A program made the translations under genes and the position numbers. A stretch of DNA of 42,217 nucleotides from REEP01 sp964517265 (lineage in GTDB: Bacteria; Pseudomonadota; Alphaproteobacteria; Rhodospirillales; Defluviicoccaceae), in assembly GCA_964517265.1 (NCBI GenBank), contig CAZFBS010000027.1, positions 1 to 42,217 of the forward strand, read 5' to 3'. Positions 25,007 through 33,116 of this stretch are shown here, piece by piece (within the stretch, counting starts at the first letter, position 1; the number at the start of each line of letters is the position of its first letter). The notes under the pieces were generated by a model. It was not told where the DNA came from, ran no database searches, and saw nothing but the letters and a program-made list of their open reading frames with translations.

Positions 25007-26242
25007 TTAGCTCAACTCAATTCGGTACTGAGCCACATCGATGGCATCGGTACGGAATCCCGCTTCGCAATAGGCAAGATAAAATGCCCACATCCGCTTG
25101 AAGCGCTGGTCAAAGCCCAGCTGTCGGATCTGCGGCCACGCCCGCTGAAAGCGCTCATGCCATTGCGCCAGCGTCTCGGCATAGGATTTGCCGAATGCAT
25201 GAACGTCGGTGAGGCAGAGGCGCGCACGCCGGATCTCATTTGCCAACCTCGCGGGCGATGGCAACATGCCCCCGGGAAAGATGTACGTCTGAATAAAGTC
25301 GGCCCCCCGGCGATACCGAGCGAACCGATCTGTAGCGATTGTGATGATCTGCAGGCCGGCAATGCCACCCTGTTTCAGCCGTCTGCGCACGACATCGAAA
25401 AAGGTTGACCAGTGCTCTTCACCGACCGCCTCGAACATCTCGATAGAAACGATGCGATCGTAGCAACCCTCCACATCGCGATAATCCTGGAGCCGAACCG
25501 CGATCCGATCCTCCAGCCCTGCGTCGCGCACCCGCGTCCGGACATGGTCGAACTGCGCCTTTGAAATTGTGATCGCAGTCACGAGGCACCCATACTCTCT
25601 CGCCGCCATCAACGCGAAACCGCCCCAGCCGCAGCCGATCTCAAGGACGTGCTGCCCCGGGCGAAGATCAATGGTCTCCGCGATCCTGCGGATCTTGCGC
25701 TGCTGTGCCGCTTCCAGCGACATCCCATGGACATCAAAGAGGGCTGATGAATAGGTCAGGCTTGGATCGAGCCATAGCGCATAGAACCTGTTGCCAAGGT
25801 CATAGTGGTAGGCGATGTTGCGCCGGCTCCCGTGGCGGCTGTTGGGACGAGCGAGATGGCGCACCCGATCGACCAAGCGGGCAAGGGCAACGCCATTGAT
25901 TGAGGGACCGAGCGCTGCCTCGTTGACCTGGGCGAGCCGCAGCAAGGCCCGTAAATCGGGCGTGTCCCAATCGCCGCCCATGTAGGCTTCGGCAAAACCG
26001 TTCTCGCCACCGAACATCAACTTGCGCACTGCGCGCGGATGCTTCAGTTCGAGAATGGCGCGCGGCTCGGCACCGCCAGGCCCTGAAAACACATGATTGT
26101 TGCCGTCAGGCAGGATCAGCGAGAGTTGCCCCACCTCGATCCGCGCCGCCATCTCGAGAAGGATCCGGATCCAAGGGTTTCCTCGCCGACCGGAGATCCA
26201 TGCAAGCCGTTGCGGGCGGGCTCTGTCTTTCACCTGCGTCAT
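25007..26242 (-). CDS. cyclopropane-fatty-acyl-phospholipid synthase family methyltransferase
   Basis: 411 aa. SAM binding is shown by VLEIGCGWGGFA (199-210), preceded by YHYDLGNRFYALWLD and TYSSALF, and followed by SIEMFEAVG and FIQTYIFPGG. The C-terminal AYCEAGFR holds the Cys that aligns with the active-site Cys of E. coli Cfa. The family adds a methylene or methyl group from SAM across a double bond of membrane phospholipid acyl chains. In Rhodobacter a sigma-E-controlled homologue is needed for the singlet-oxygen response and makes a methylated acyl chain on the way to furan fatty acids. This gene could do either job, so no symbol is given. It lies 3 bases after the DUF1365 stop. Confidence 0.9.
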   Translation of the reverse strand: MTQVKDRARPQRLAWISGRRGNPWIRILLEMAARIEVGQLSLILPDGNNHVFSGPGGAEPRAILELKHPRAVRKLMFGGENGFAEAYMGGDWDTPDLRALLRLAQVNEAALGPSINGVALARLVDRVRHLARPNSRHGSRRNIAYHYDLGNRFYALWLDPSLTYSSALFDVHGMSLEAAQQRKIRRIAETIDLRPGQHVLEIGCGWGGFALMAAREYGCLVTAITISKAQFDHVRTRVRDAGLEDRIAVRLQDYRDVEGCYDRIVSIEMFEAVGEEHWSTFFDVVRRRLKQGGIAGLQIITIATDRFARYRRGADFIQTYIFPGGMLPSPARLANEIRRARLCLTDVHAFGKSYAETLAQWHERFQRAWPQIRQLGFDQRFKRMWAFYLAYCEAGFRTDAIDVAQYRIELS

Positions 26243-26245
26243 GGT

Positions 26246-27046
26246 TCATGCTCCCGCGCTGTTGGTCTCCGGCATAGTGACGATCGTCACCGGCTCGCGG
26301 GGGGGATCCGGCCTCTCGACGAGGCGCAAGCCCTTGCGCCATAACCGGAGCGCTTCCCAGTGAATCCCGACGATGACTTTGATTGTCATCAGTGGGTAAC
26401 GAGCAAGAGTGGCAAGCAGCGCCCGATCAGTCAACACGACGCGGCGACCCTTGAACGCCGCATAAAGGAGCGGCCCTTCTGCGTCGCTGTGATTGATGAC
26501 GACGGAGACATGCTGCTCCGGGGGATCTACGCGAAACCGATACTTTCCTGTTACGGCATTGAACGGGGAGACATAAAAGACCTTGCCGCACTCTTGAACC
26601 ACGCGCCCTTTGTGATCCTGGGCCGCGGGAATGACATACGTATGCCGTGCGCCGAACGTGTTGTTCACTTCGTACAGGATCGCCACCAGCTGGCCGTCGC
26701 GGTGATGACAGAAATAAACGGTCAAGGGATTGAATACGTATCCGAACAAGCGCGGGTAGCACAGCACCCGGATCGGCCCCCCGTCCAACGTGATTCCTGC
26801 CGCTTTCAGATGATGGTCAACCCATGCGCGCAACGGACCTGCCTCGCTCGGGCCATGATCGCGGTCGAGAAAGCTGAATATGTTGAAACGGTTATACGAA
26901 AAAAACCGGAGCCGGCGATCGAGTTGTTGCAACTCGTCAAGGTCGATCAGCAGTGAAAAGACTCTGTAGGCGAGACGATGGCGTTGCGGCTTGAGGCGCT
27001 GGTGGACGACTTCTCCCAGATAAAGAGCGGACTGCAGTGTGCTCAT
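26246..27046 (-). CDS. DUF1365 protein
   Basis: 266 aa. Characteristic stretches are RLKPQRHRLAYRVFSLLIDLDEL, FLDRDHGP, CYPRLFGYVFNPLTVYFCHH and a Tyr/His-rich middle. The family has no firm enzymatic assignment and nearly always sits with an FAD enzyme and a CFA-type methyltransferase, as here, so it probably acts on acyl chains of membrane lipids. The ATG overlaps the FAD gene stop (27043-27046) and the stop is 3 bases from the CFA start, indicating tight translational coupling. Confidence 0.85.
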   Translation of the reverse strand: MSTLQSALYLGEVVHQRLKPQRHRLAYRVFSLLIDLDELQQLDRRLRFFSYNRFNIFSFLDRDHGPSEAGPLRAWVDHHLKAAGITLDGGPIRVLCYPRLFGYVFNPLTVYFCHHRDGQLVAILYEVNNTFGARHTYVIPAAQDHKGRVVQECGKVFYVSPFNAVTGKYRFRVDPPEQHVSVVINHSDAEGPLLYAAFKGRRVVLTDRALLATLARYPLMTIKVIVGIHWEALRLWRKGLRLVERPDPPREPVTIVTMPETNSAGA

Positions 27047-28452
27047 TGTGCTACCCCGGCAAGGGGACCGCTTGGTAAAACGATCGGCGCCCCGACATGC
27101 CGCGAGCTCGGCGGCAGGCGTTTCGGTGCATGAATGCGACCTGACTCATCCGCGATCGTCCATGGACGACGAACGCCGCCGAGCGCCTCGGCGACTGCAA
27201 GTCCGGCCTGCAAAGCATCTTCGTGAAACCCTGAGCCGAAATAGCTGCCGCAATACCAAGTGTTGCAGACACCTTGCAGGTCCCACAGCCGCTGCTGGGC
27301 GCGCCCCGACTCGACGCTGTAGGAGGGATGGTCATATTCGAACGTCCGCAAAATCGATTCCGGCCTCGGCTCGCGAAACGGGTTCAGGGTGACGAACAGC
27401 GGCACTCGCGCATCGAGGCCCTGCAGCCGGTTCATCCAGTAGGTCACACAAACCTGAGATGCCCCCTCGTCGCCGGCACGGCTGAGGTAGTTCCAGCTGG
27501 ACCATACCGCTTTGCGTTTCGGCATCAGCGCAGGATCCTGGTGCAATACTGCCGTATTCCGCGTGTAACGAAACGCACCGAGCAGCGTTCTCTCATCTGC
27601 ACTCGGGTCATCCAGCATCGCCAGCGCCTGATCGGCGTGGGCGGCGATGACGATATGGTCATAGTGTGCACGATTTCCTGTTGAGTCCTCAACCCTTACA
27701 TAAGGGCCCTCGCGCCGCACTGACCTTACCCCTGAGTTGATCCTGACACGGTCAGCGTAGGAGGCAGTTAATCGCTGTAGATAGGCGCGACTGCCACCGT
27801 CGACGGTCCGCCACTGGGGGCGGTTGGCCATTTGCATGAGGCCATGATTACTGCAGAACTGGACGAACGCCTTGGCCGGATGATTTCGCATTTCCGTGGC
27901 CGCCGTCGACCACACAGCCGCCGCCATTGGCAAAAGGTGATTGTAGACGAATGCGTGAGAATACCGCTCGTTGTCGAGATAGTCGCCCAGCGTGACGCTA
28001 TCGTTTCCGGGACCCGCCAGCAGCGTCGTTCCCTTGCGGTAAAACCTGAGGATATCCCTGAGCATCCGCCAGAAATGCGGCCGGATCAAATTGCGTTTTT
28101 GGGCGAAAAGTCCACTCAGATCGGTTCCCGCGTACTCCATGTCTCCGTCGTCGATAGACGCCGCGAACGACATTTCACTCGGCTTGGTCGGCACCTTCAG
28201 GTGACGAAAGAGGGAGACGAGATTGGGGTAATTGCGCTCGTTGTATACTATGAAGCCCGTGTCGACGGGGATCGCGCCATCGGGTCCGGCGACCTCTACG
28301 GTGTTTGTATGTCCCCCCATCCGGCTGTCCTGCTCGTAAACAGTCACGCGATGAGTTTTGCTGAGGAGCCAAGCGGCGGACATACCGGCAATGCCGGTTC
28401 CGACCACGGCAATGTCCAGGGGCTGGGGCGTCGTCAGTGCGTCGAACGGCAT
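27043..28452 (-). CDS. FAD/NAD-dependent amine-oxidase-like protein (COG2907)
   Basis: 469 aa. The FAD-binding Rossmann start is AVVGTGIAGMSAAWLL (GxGxxG at residues 18-23), followed by YEQDSRMGGHTNTVEV, and a C-terminal FAD contact GSYFGSGFHEDALQAGL. It resembles flavin amine oxidases and desaturases. With DUF1365 and the CFA-type enzyme it forms a conserved module; an acyl-chain desaturase or oxidase role, as proposed for one step of bacterial furan fatty-acid synthesis, is inference. First gene of its operon: an ECF11-like promoter lies ~45-70 bases upstream. The ribosome binding site is weak (AAAGAAC). Confidence 0.87.
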   Translation of the reverse strand: MPFDALTTPQPLDIAVVGTGIAGMSAAWLLSKTHRVTVYEQDSRMGGHTNTVEVAGPDGAIPVDTGFIVYNERNYPNLVSLFRHLKVPTKPSEMSFAASIDDGDMEYAGTDLSGLFAQKRNLIRPHFWRMLRDILRFYRKGTTLLAGPGNDSVTLGDYLDNERYSHAFVYNHLLPMAAAVWSTAATEMRNHPAKAFVQFCSNHGLMQMANRPQWRTVDGGSRAYLQRLTASYADRVRINSGVRSVRREGPYVRVEDSTGNRAHYDHIVIAAHADQALAMLDDPSADERTLLGAFRYTRNTAVLHQDPALMPKRKAVWSSWNYLSRAGDEGASQVCVTYWMNRLQGLDARVPLFVTLNPFREPRPESILRTFEYDHPSYSVESGRAQQRLWDLQGVCNTWYCGSYFGSGFHEDALQAGLAVAEALGGVRRPWTIADESGRIHAPKRLPPSSRHVGAPIVLPSGPLAGVAQ

Positions 28453-28496
28453 GTTCTTTTGCTTTTTGCTGTGTCATCCGAACAATCTTTGTCGCT

Positions 28497-28522
28497 TACG
28501 CGAAGTCGGGCGGGGTAGATCA
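28497..28522 (-). promoter_or_regulatory. ECF11-like promoter of the FAD/DUF1365/CFA/MFS operon
   Basis: On the minus strand TGATCT (28522-28517), a 16-base spacer and CGTA (28500-28497). One -35 base differs from the sigma-chrR promoter; spacer length and -10 are identical. The implied start near 28490 gives a leader of about 40 bases to the ATG at 28452. Confidence 0.75.
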
Positions 28523-28674
28523 GTGGAGAAGGCAAGCAGGGCGAGAACAGGTGTGCTCACGGTCGAGTGAGAATTGTAGGTCAAGCGTACGGATGGTTCA
28601 ACTTCGCCGCGAGGAGGTGCAACTCTCTGGCGCAACAGCTCTCGTTAGATGGCCTGCTGCGCCGGGCAGGCGAG

Positions 28675-28700
28675 AGATCCACCGCTGCGGGGTTGACGTA
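28675..28700 (+). promoter_or_regulatory. ECF11-like promoter of the SDR/FAD operon
   Basis: AGATCC (28675-28680), a 16-base spacer and CGTA (28697-28700), about 50 bases before the SDR start at 28753. It differs in one base from TGATCC. With the site at 28497-28522 it makes a divergent pair controlling both sides of this cluster. Confidence 0.7.
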
Positions 28701-28752
28701 GGTATCACACCATTTCATCGATCAGACCGGAATCAAACAGGAGAATAGTTCT

Positions 28753-29478
28753 ATGTCCGCACCTGTGCTCATCTTCGGAGCGACCGGCGGTATCGGCGAG
28801 GCGCTGGCACGGCGACTCGCGGCGCAACAAACGCCTCTTTTTCTCTCCGCGCGCTCTGAGGATAAACTATCCCAGCTGGCTCGGCAGCTGGGAGCAGACC
28901 ATGAGGCGGTCGATGTGGTGACCGGGCCGGTCGAACAGACGATCGCGCGCGCTGCCGGTGCCGAGGGATTGGCTGGCCTTGCCTACTGCGTCGGCTCGAT
29001 CGTTCTGAAACCGCTCCAGCAGACGACGCCCGATGACTTCATCGAGGCGTTCCGTCTCAACACCCTTGGAGCTGCGCGTGCAATTAAAGCGGCACACAAG
29101 GCGCTGGCGGCGGCATCCGGTTCTATCGTTCTATTTTCGACCGTCGCGGTCGCTCAGGGCTTTACCAGCCACTCGGTTATTTCTGCCGCCAAAGGTGCCG
29201 TGGAGGGACTGACGCGGGCGCTGGCAGCGGAATTTGCACCCAAGGTGCGCGTCAATGCGATCGCGCCCAGCCTCGTCAAGACCCCGCTGGCTGCCGCGAT
29301 CACAAACAACGACGTGTTGGCGAAAGGGATTGCCCAGCTGCATGCGGTCCCACGTCTGGGCGAGCCGGAAGACATCGCGTCGATCGCTGCCTTCCTTCTC
29401 GGCAAAGATAGTTCGTGGATAACAGGGCAGGTGATTGCGGTTGACGGCGGACGCAGCCGGGTGCGGACCAAGGGCTGA
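28753..29478 (+). CDS. SDR-family protein lacking the catalytic Tyr
   Basis: 241 aa. The cofactor motif GATGGIGEA (9-17) and the C-terminal DGG are normal, and Ser129 (LFSTVAV) and Lys147 are present. At the Tyr position of YxxxK, residue 143, the codon is ATT (Ile) in SHSVISAAKG. Ser-to-143 spacing is 14, as usual, so this looks like substitution rather than misalignment. It may bind NAD(P) without classical dehydrogenase chemistry, or use another residue. AGGAGAA precedes the ATG by 9 bases. The stop shares one base with the next start (TGATG), so the two are coupled, and an ECF11-like promoter precedes them. Confidence 0.85.
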   Translation: MSAPVLIFGATGGIGEALARRLAAQQTPLFLSARSEDKLSQLARQLGADHEAVDVVTGPVEQTIARAAGAEGLAGLAYCVGSIVLKPLQQTTPDDFIEAFRLNTLGAARAIKAAHKALAAASGSIVLFSTVAVAQGFTSHSVISAAKGAVEGLTRALAAEFAPKVRVNAIAPSLVKTPLAAAITNNDVLAKGIAQLHAVPRLGEPEDIASIAAFLLGKDSSWITGQVIAVDGGRSRVRTKG

Positions 29479-30482
29479 TGAAATTACCAACAGTTGCGGT
29501 GATCGGCGCTGGGGTGGCAGGCCTCGCGTGCGCTCGCACCCTGTTGCAACATGGCATGGCCGTGTCGGTGTTCGACAAGGGTCGGCGCCCCGGCGGACGG
29601 ATCTCGACACGGCGGCGCGATGGCCATGCCTATGATCATGGCGCTCAATATCTGACGGCTCGCGATCCCCGTTTCGTCCGGTTGGTGAACATGCTGCAAA
29701 GCGAGGCAGTGGTAGCGCCATGGCCCGCCCGCTTCGTTGAGTTCGCCAACGGGATTCTCACCGCGCGTGCTCCGCAGTCGGAATGGCTCGTCGGCGTCCC
29801 TGGTATGAGCGCCCTTGCCACGTCTCTTGCCGCAGACATACAGGTGAGGACGGGTGTTGAGATCGCGAGGCTGGATCGGGAAAAGGCGGGATGGAGGATC
29901 CTTGCGGCCGACGGAGTCAGTTGCGGCAGCTTCGATGCCGTCGTTGTGGCAGTGCCAGCCCCCCAGGCGCTACCCTTGCTGGCGTCGACGGCGCCGCGGT
30001 TGGCGGAGGCTGTTGCGGCCGTGCAGTTTGCACCGTGCTGGGCGTCCATGATCGCGCTGGAGAGGCCCATGCCCCTTGCCTTTGATGCCGCGACAATCAA
30101 GGGCGCTGCGCTGGCATGGATAGCCCGCAACGCGAGCAAGCCTGGGCGTGTGGGCGGGGAAACCTGGGTTCTCCATGCAGCCGACGAATGGTCGGCGAGC
30201 CACCTCGAGGAAGACCCCGCCAACGTTGCCGAAGCGTTGCTGGTCGCGTTTGCCGAGGTCACCAACGTTATCCTGACTGGCGTCGAGGACCTGCAGGCAC
30301 ACCGCTGGTGCCATGCCCGCGTCTCCAAGCCGGTCGGACAGTCGTTCTTGTTCGATGAGGAAGAACACATCGGCGCCTGCGGCGACTGGTGCCTTGGCGC
30401 ACGGATCGAGGCCGCCTTCCTTTCCGGCACGGCGATGGCTGATGCACTGATTGCCGCGCTGCCGGCTGTTCACCATCCATAA
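29478..30482 (+). CDS. FAD-dependent oxidoreductase, renalase-like (COG3380)
   Basis: 334 aa. VAVIGAGVAGLACARTL with a GxGxxG core, then VFDKGRRPGGRISTRR, the typical FAD start of the amine oxidase superfamily; YDHGAQYLTARD is the renalase-like block. The C-terminal FAD contact is IGACGDWCLGARIEAAFLSG. Its substrate is unknown (renalase relatives oxidise dihydropyridine isomers of NAD(P)H), and the neighbourhood hints at repair or removal of oxidised products. It shares one base with the preceding SDR stop. It converges with the DUF3429 gene, with 35 bases between. Confidence 0.85.
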   Translation: MKLPTVAVIGAGVAGLACARTLLQHGMAVSVFDKGRRPGGRISTRRRDGHAYDHGAQYLTARDPRFVRLVNMLQSEAVVAPWPARFVEFANGILTARAPQSEWLVGVPGMSALATSLAADIQVRTGVEIARLDREKAGWRILAADGVSCGSFDAVVVAVPAPQALPLLASTAPRLAEAVAAVQFAPCWASMIALERPMPLAFDAATIKGAALAWIARNASKPGRVGGETWVLHAADEWSASHLEEDPANVAEALLVAFAEVTNVILTGVEDLQAHRWCHARVSKPVGQSFLFDEEEHIGACGDWCLGARIEAAFLSGTAMADALIAALPAVHHP

Positions 30483-30517
30483 TCAAACTATTTCCAGAAC
30501 GGCGATGAAAAGCTTCT

Positions 30518-31000
30518 TTATCCTTGCGGCGACAAGGCGATTGCAAGAAGGCAAACCACCACGACGGCCGACAGGGGAACGCGAAGCTCCATCCACCAGG
30601 ATGGCGCCACCCCGGTCTTCCAGCTCGCATAGTCCAGCCAAAGTATGGCGACAAAGGCGCAGATCAGAAGGAACACGGCGGTCTGAGGCGCGAGCAGAAC
30701 GGCGATCCAGGCGATGAACGATGGGAGGATGCTGAACGCGAACAGGTGCCGGGGAGCAGGTGGGCGACCGGCTGGGTCCGCGCCGGCAACATCGGCCTGT
30801 GTCGGCGTTGCCGCGAACCCCCAGAAGATGCCACCGAGAAAGGACAGGATCACCGCGCCGTACGTGACAGCCAGTCGCACGGCGAATTCCCCGACCCACG
30901 GAGAGCCGATCCAGGCCGCTATGGCCGCAGCAAGAAAGGGAACCAAGCCTGAGGCCCCCAGCCATATGGCTGGGGCTGGGATCGGGGATAATCGACTCAT
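30518..31000 (-). CDS. DUF3429 membrane protein
   Basis: 160 aa with five hydrophobic segments (about 10-28, 40-62, 88-105, 108-125 and 138-155). The core AVILSFLGGIFWGFA fits DUF3429, an inner-membrane family of unknown function. It follows the SDR gene by 41 bases on the same strand, so the two are likely cotranscribed, and family members often lie beside sigma-E-type oxidative stress genes. Confidence 0.8.
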   Translation of the reverse strand: MSRLSPIPAPAIWLGASGLVPFLAAAIAAWIGSPWVGEFAVRLAVTYGAVILSFLGGIFWGFAATPTQADVAGADPAGRPPAPRHLFAFSILPSFIAWIAVLLAPQTAVFLLICAFVAILWLDYASWKTGVAPSWWMELRVPLSAVVVVCLLAIALSPQG

Positions 31001-31041
31001 GGGATTTCCGGCCTGTCCTCTTATCGATCGAGTGGACTTTT

Positions 31042-31938
31042 TTACGCTCTCCTTCCGCCAGTATTGCTTACCGCAGTCGCGGAGAGAACACGCATCAGCA
31101 CGCCAATTCCGATCGCAGCAACGCGCCGAGGCAGCAAAAACGGTGTAAAGGTCAATTCACTCACCTTTCCCGTTACCTTGATCCGCTGCCGCCCCAGCGC
31201 GCGCAGCGCCTGCCGAGCCACTGTTTGGGGAGCTGCTGCTCCCGGCAGCTCCATGCCGGTGAAGCCGGCGCTGCCGCCAAAGCCTGTCCGCGTCGCGCCG
31301 GGGCACAGCGCCAGGACATCCACCGGCTCGCCCTGCATCTCCTCTCCCAATGCCTCGGCAAATGACAAATCGAATGCTTTGCTGGCGGCATACGTCGCAA
31401 AATAGGGAACGGGGGTGAACGCGGCGGTACTGGCAGTAATAATGATGCCAGCTCTTTCTCCTGTGCTCCGTGCTCGCGCGATCATGCCGGGGAGCAGCCT
31501 GCGAGTCAGCAAGACGACCGCCAGGACGTTGACAGCGGCCGTATCGCGCTCGGCTTTCGCTGCGTTGTCGATGATCCGACCGAGGCGACCCGCGCCAGCA
31601 TTGTTGATCAACAGATCGACATCGAACGCCTCGGCCTGTTCGATCAACTGCTCGACGTCACGCTCGACAGCCAAGTCGGCGACGACGAAGTCGACGCGGC
31701 GCCCCTCAGCACCCAACCGCCTAGCAGCCTCTTCCAACTTCATCTTATCACGGCCGGTCAGCAGCAGGTCCGTGGTGGGGGGCAACGCCTCTGCGAAGGC
31801 TGCACCAATGCCGCCTGTCGCGCCGGTGATGACGGCCCGTCGATAGCGGCCGGCGGCCACCGAACCGGCTGCACGGGAGGATCTGGCAGGATCATGCCAG
31901 TCGTACCCTTGATAACAGGAACATATATTGCCCAACAT
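31042..31938 (-). CDS. short-chain dehydrogenase/reductase
   Basis: 298 aa from the ATG at 31938. Cofactor motif TGATGGIGAAF, NNAGAGRLG in the middle, catalytic Ser in ITAST and YAASK, so all active-site residues are present. The long frame (to 32163) includes the promoter region of the next gene, so upstream starts are unlikely. A GTG at 31860 immediately before the homology (AAGRYRRAVITGATGG) is another possible start. The substrate is unknown. It heads a two-gene unit with DUF3429, and a weak ECF11-like promoter faces it. Confidence 0.82.
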   Translation of the reverse strand: MLGNICSCYQGYDWHDPARSSRAAGSVAAGRYRRAVITGATGGIGAAFAEALPPTTDLLLTGRDKMKLEEAARRLGAEGRRVDFVVADLAVERDVEQLIEQAEAFDVDLLINNAGAGRLGRIIDNAAKAERDTAAVNVLAVVLLTRRLLPGMIARARSTGERAGIIITASTAAFTPVPYFATYAASKAFDLSFAEALGEEMQGEPVDVLALCPGATRTGFGGSAGFTGMELPGAAAPQTVARQALRALGRQRIKVTGKVSELTFTPFLLPRRVAAIGIGVLMRVLSATAVSNTGGRRA

Positions 31939-32003
31939 CGCTGCATGCCTCTGACAAAAGTTTCGATGCTGTCGGTACAACCACCCCATAAGGATAAGAA
32001 CTA

Positions 32004-32029
32004 TACGGGTGGCCATCAGTTCCGGATTT
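32004..32029 (-). promoter_or_regulatory. weak ECF11-like promoter for the SDR/DUF3429 pair
   Basis: On the minus strand AAATCC (32029-32024), a 16-base spacer and CGTA (32007-32004). Two -35 bases differ from TGATCC. It is listed because spacer, -10 and position agree with the stronger sites nearby. Confidence 0.4.
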
Positions 32030-32044
32030 GTCCGCCTGATCGGC

Positions 32045-32070
32045 TCATCCACTGGGGGAATTTTTGCGTA
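32045..32070 (+). promoter_or_regulatory. ECF11-like promoter of rpoH
   Basis: TCATCC (32045-32050), 16-base spacer, CGTA (32067-32070), with the rpoH ATG about 48 bases on. One -35 base differs from TGATCC. Direct control of an rpoH gene by sigma-E is known from Rhodobacter (rpoHII). Confidence 0.65.
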
Positions 32071-32117
32071 TACATCTCTGTAATAGGAAGGATGCCAGAG
32101 AGAAAGTTTAGCGGACC

Positions 32118-33065
32118 ATGGCGAACAACAGAACATATCACGAAGTGGGTCGGCAGGAGTCACTCAGCAAGTACATCCGAAGCATTCAGAGGTACCCATT
32201 GCTCAGTGCCGAACAGGAGCGTGATCTTGCCCTGAACTGGGCGGAAGGTGAGGATCTCGACGCCGCCCATCAGCTTGTGAACAGTCACCTCAGGCTCGTT
32301 GTCAAGATTGCAATGGGTTACCGGGGCTATGGCCTACCGGTGGACGAGTTAATTTCGCAAGGCAATGTCGGACTTATGCAGGCGGTCGAGCGGTTCGATC
32401 CCCATCGCGGGTTTCGCTTGGCAACGTATGCAATGTGGTGGATACGCGCGGCGATGCAGGAATATATCGTTCATTCTTGGTCGCTGGTAAAAATGGGCAC
32501 GACTTCCGAACAGAAGAAATTGTTTTTCAATCTGCGCCGCGTGAAGCAGCAAATCGAAGTGCTGGAGGAAGGCGAACTGCAGCCCGAGAACGTGAGCCGG
32601 ATTGCGACAATGCTAAACGTTCCGGAAGCAGAGGTTCTCAACATGAATCGTCGCCTTTCCGCTGCCGATGCCTCGCTAAATGCTCCGCTGCGTGATGAAG
32701 GCGAGTCTGAATGGCAGGATTGGCTGGTCGACGACGCGGAAGGTCAGGAATCGTCACTGGCGGCGTCCGAAGAACTGTCATACCGTCGCGGGCTGCTTGG
32801 CGATGCATTGGAGACATTGAGCGAGCGCGAGCGCGATATCGTCTCCCAGCGTCATCTCAACGATAAGCCGGTGACGCTGGAGCAGTTGAGCCGCTCATAT
32901 GGGATCTCCCGTGAGCGTGTGCGCCAGATCGAAGCCGGGGCGCTTGCCAAACTAAAAAAGAATGTGGTGCGGGGTGTGCGTAAGCGGGAAAAACGTGCCA
33001 TCGCCGAAGCAACTGCTGGCGAGGCGGCTGATGGTCTGCCGGCAAGACGCGCGTGCGCCGCTTGA
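32118..33065 (+). CDS. rpoH: sigma-32 family RNA polymerase sigma factor
   Basis: 315 aa. Region 2 is LVNSHLRLVVKIAMGYRGYGLPVDELISQGNVGLMQAVERFDP and on to TYAMWWIRAAMQEYI. The RpoH box EQKKLFFNLR (131-140) distinguishes it from other sigma factors. Region 4 ends in LEQLSRSYGISRERVRQIEAGALAKLKK. Its position behind an ECF11-like promoter, beside the sigma-E cluster, suggests the RpoHII role: spreading the singlet-oxygen signal to protein repair and quenching functions. That assignment is contextual. The C-terminal extension after the HTH is about 30 Ala/Arg-rich residues. Confidence 0.93.
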   Translation: MANNRTYHEVGRQESLSKYIRSIQRYPLLSAEQERDLALNWAEGEDLDAAHQLVNSHLRLVVKIAMGYRGYGLPVDELISQGNVGLMQAVERFDPHRGFRLATYAMWWIRAAMQEYIVHSWSLVKMGTTSEQKKLFFNLRRVKQQIEVLEEGELQPENVSRIATMLNVPEAEVLNMNRRLSAADASLNAPLRDEGESEWQDWLVDDAEGQESSLAASEELSYRRGLLGDALETLSERERDIVSQRHLNDKPVTLEQLSRSYGISRERVRQIEAGALAKLKKNVVRGVRKREKRAIAEATAGEAADGLPARRACAA

Positions 33066-33116
33066 AAGCCCGATCCAGCGCCTGCGACAGGGTAATCAAC
33101 GGGAAGGAATAAGACT

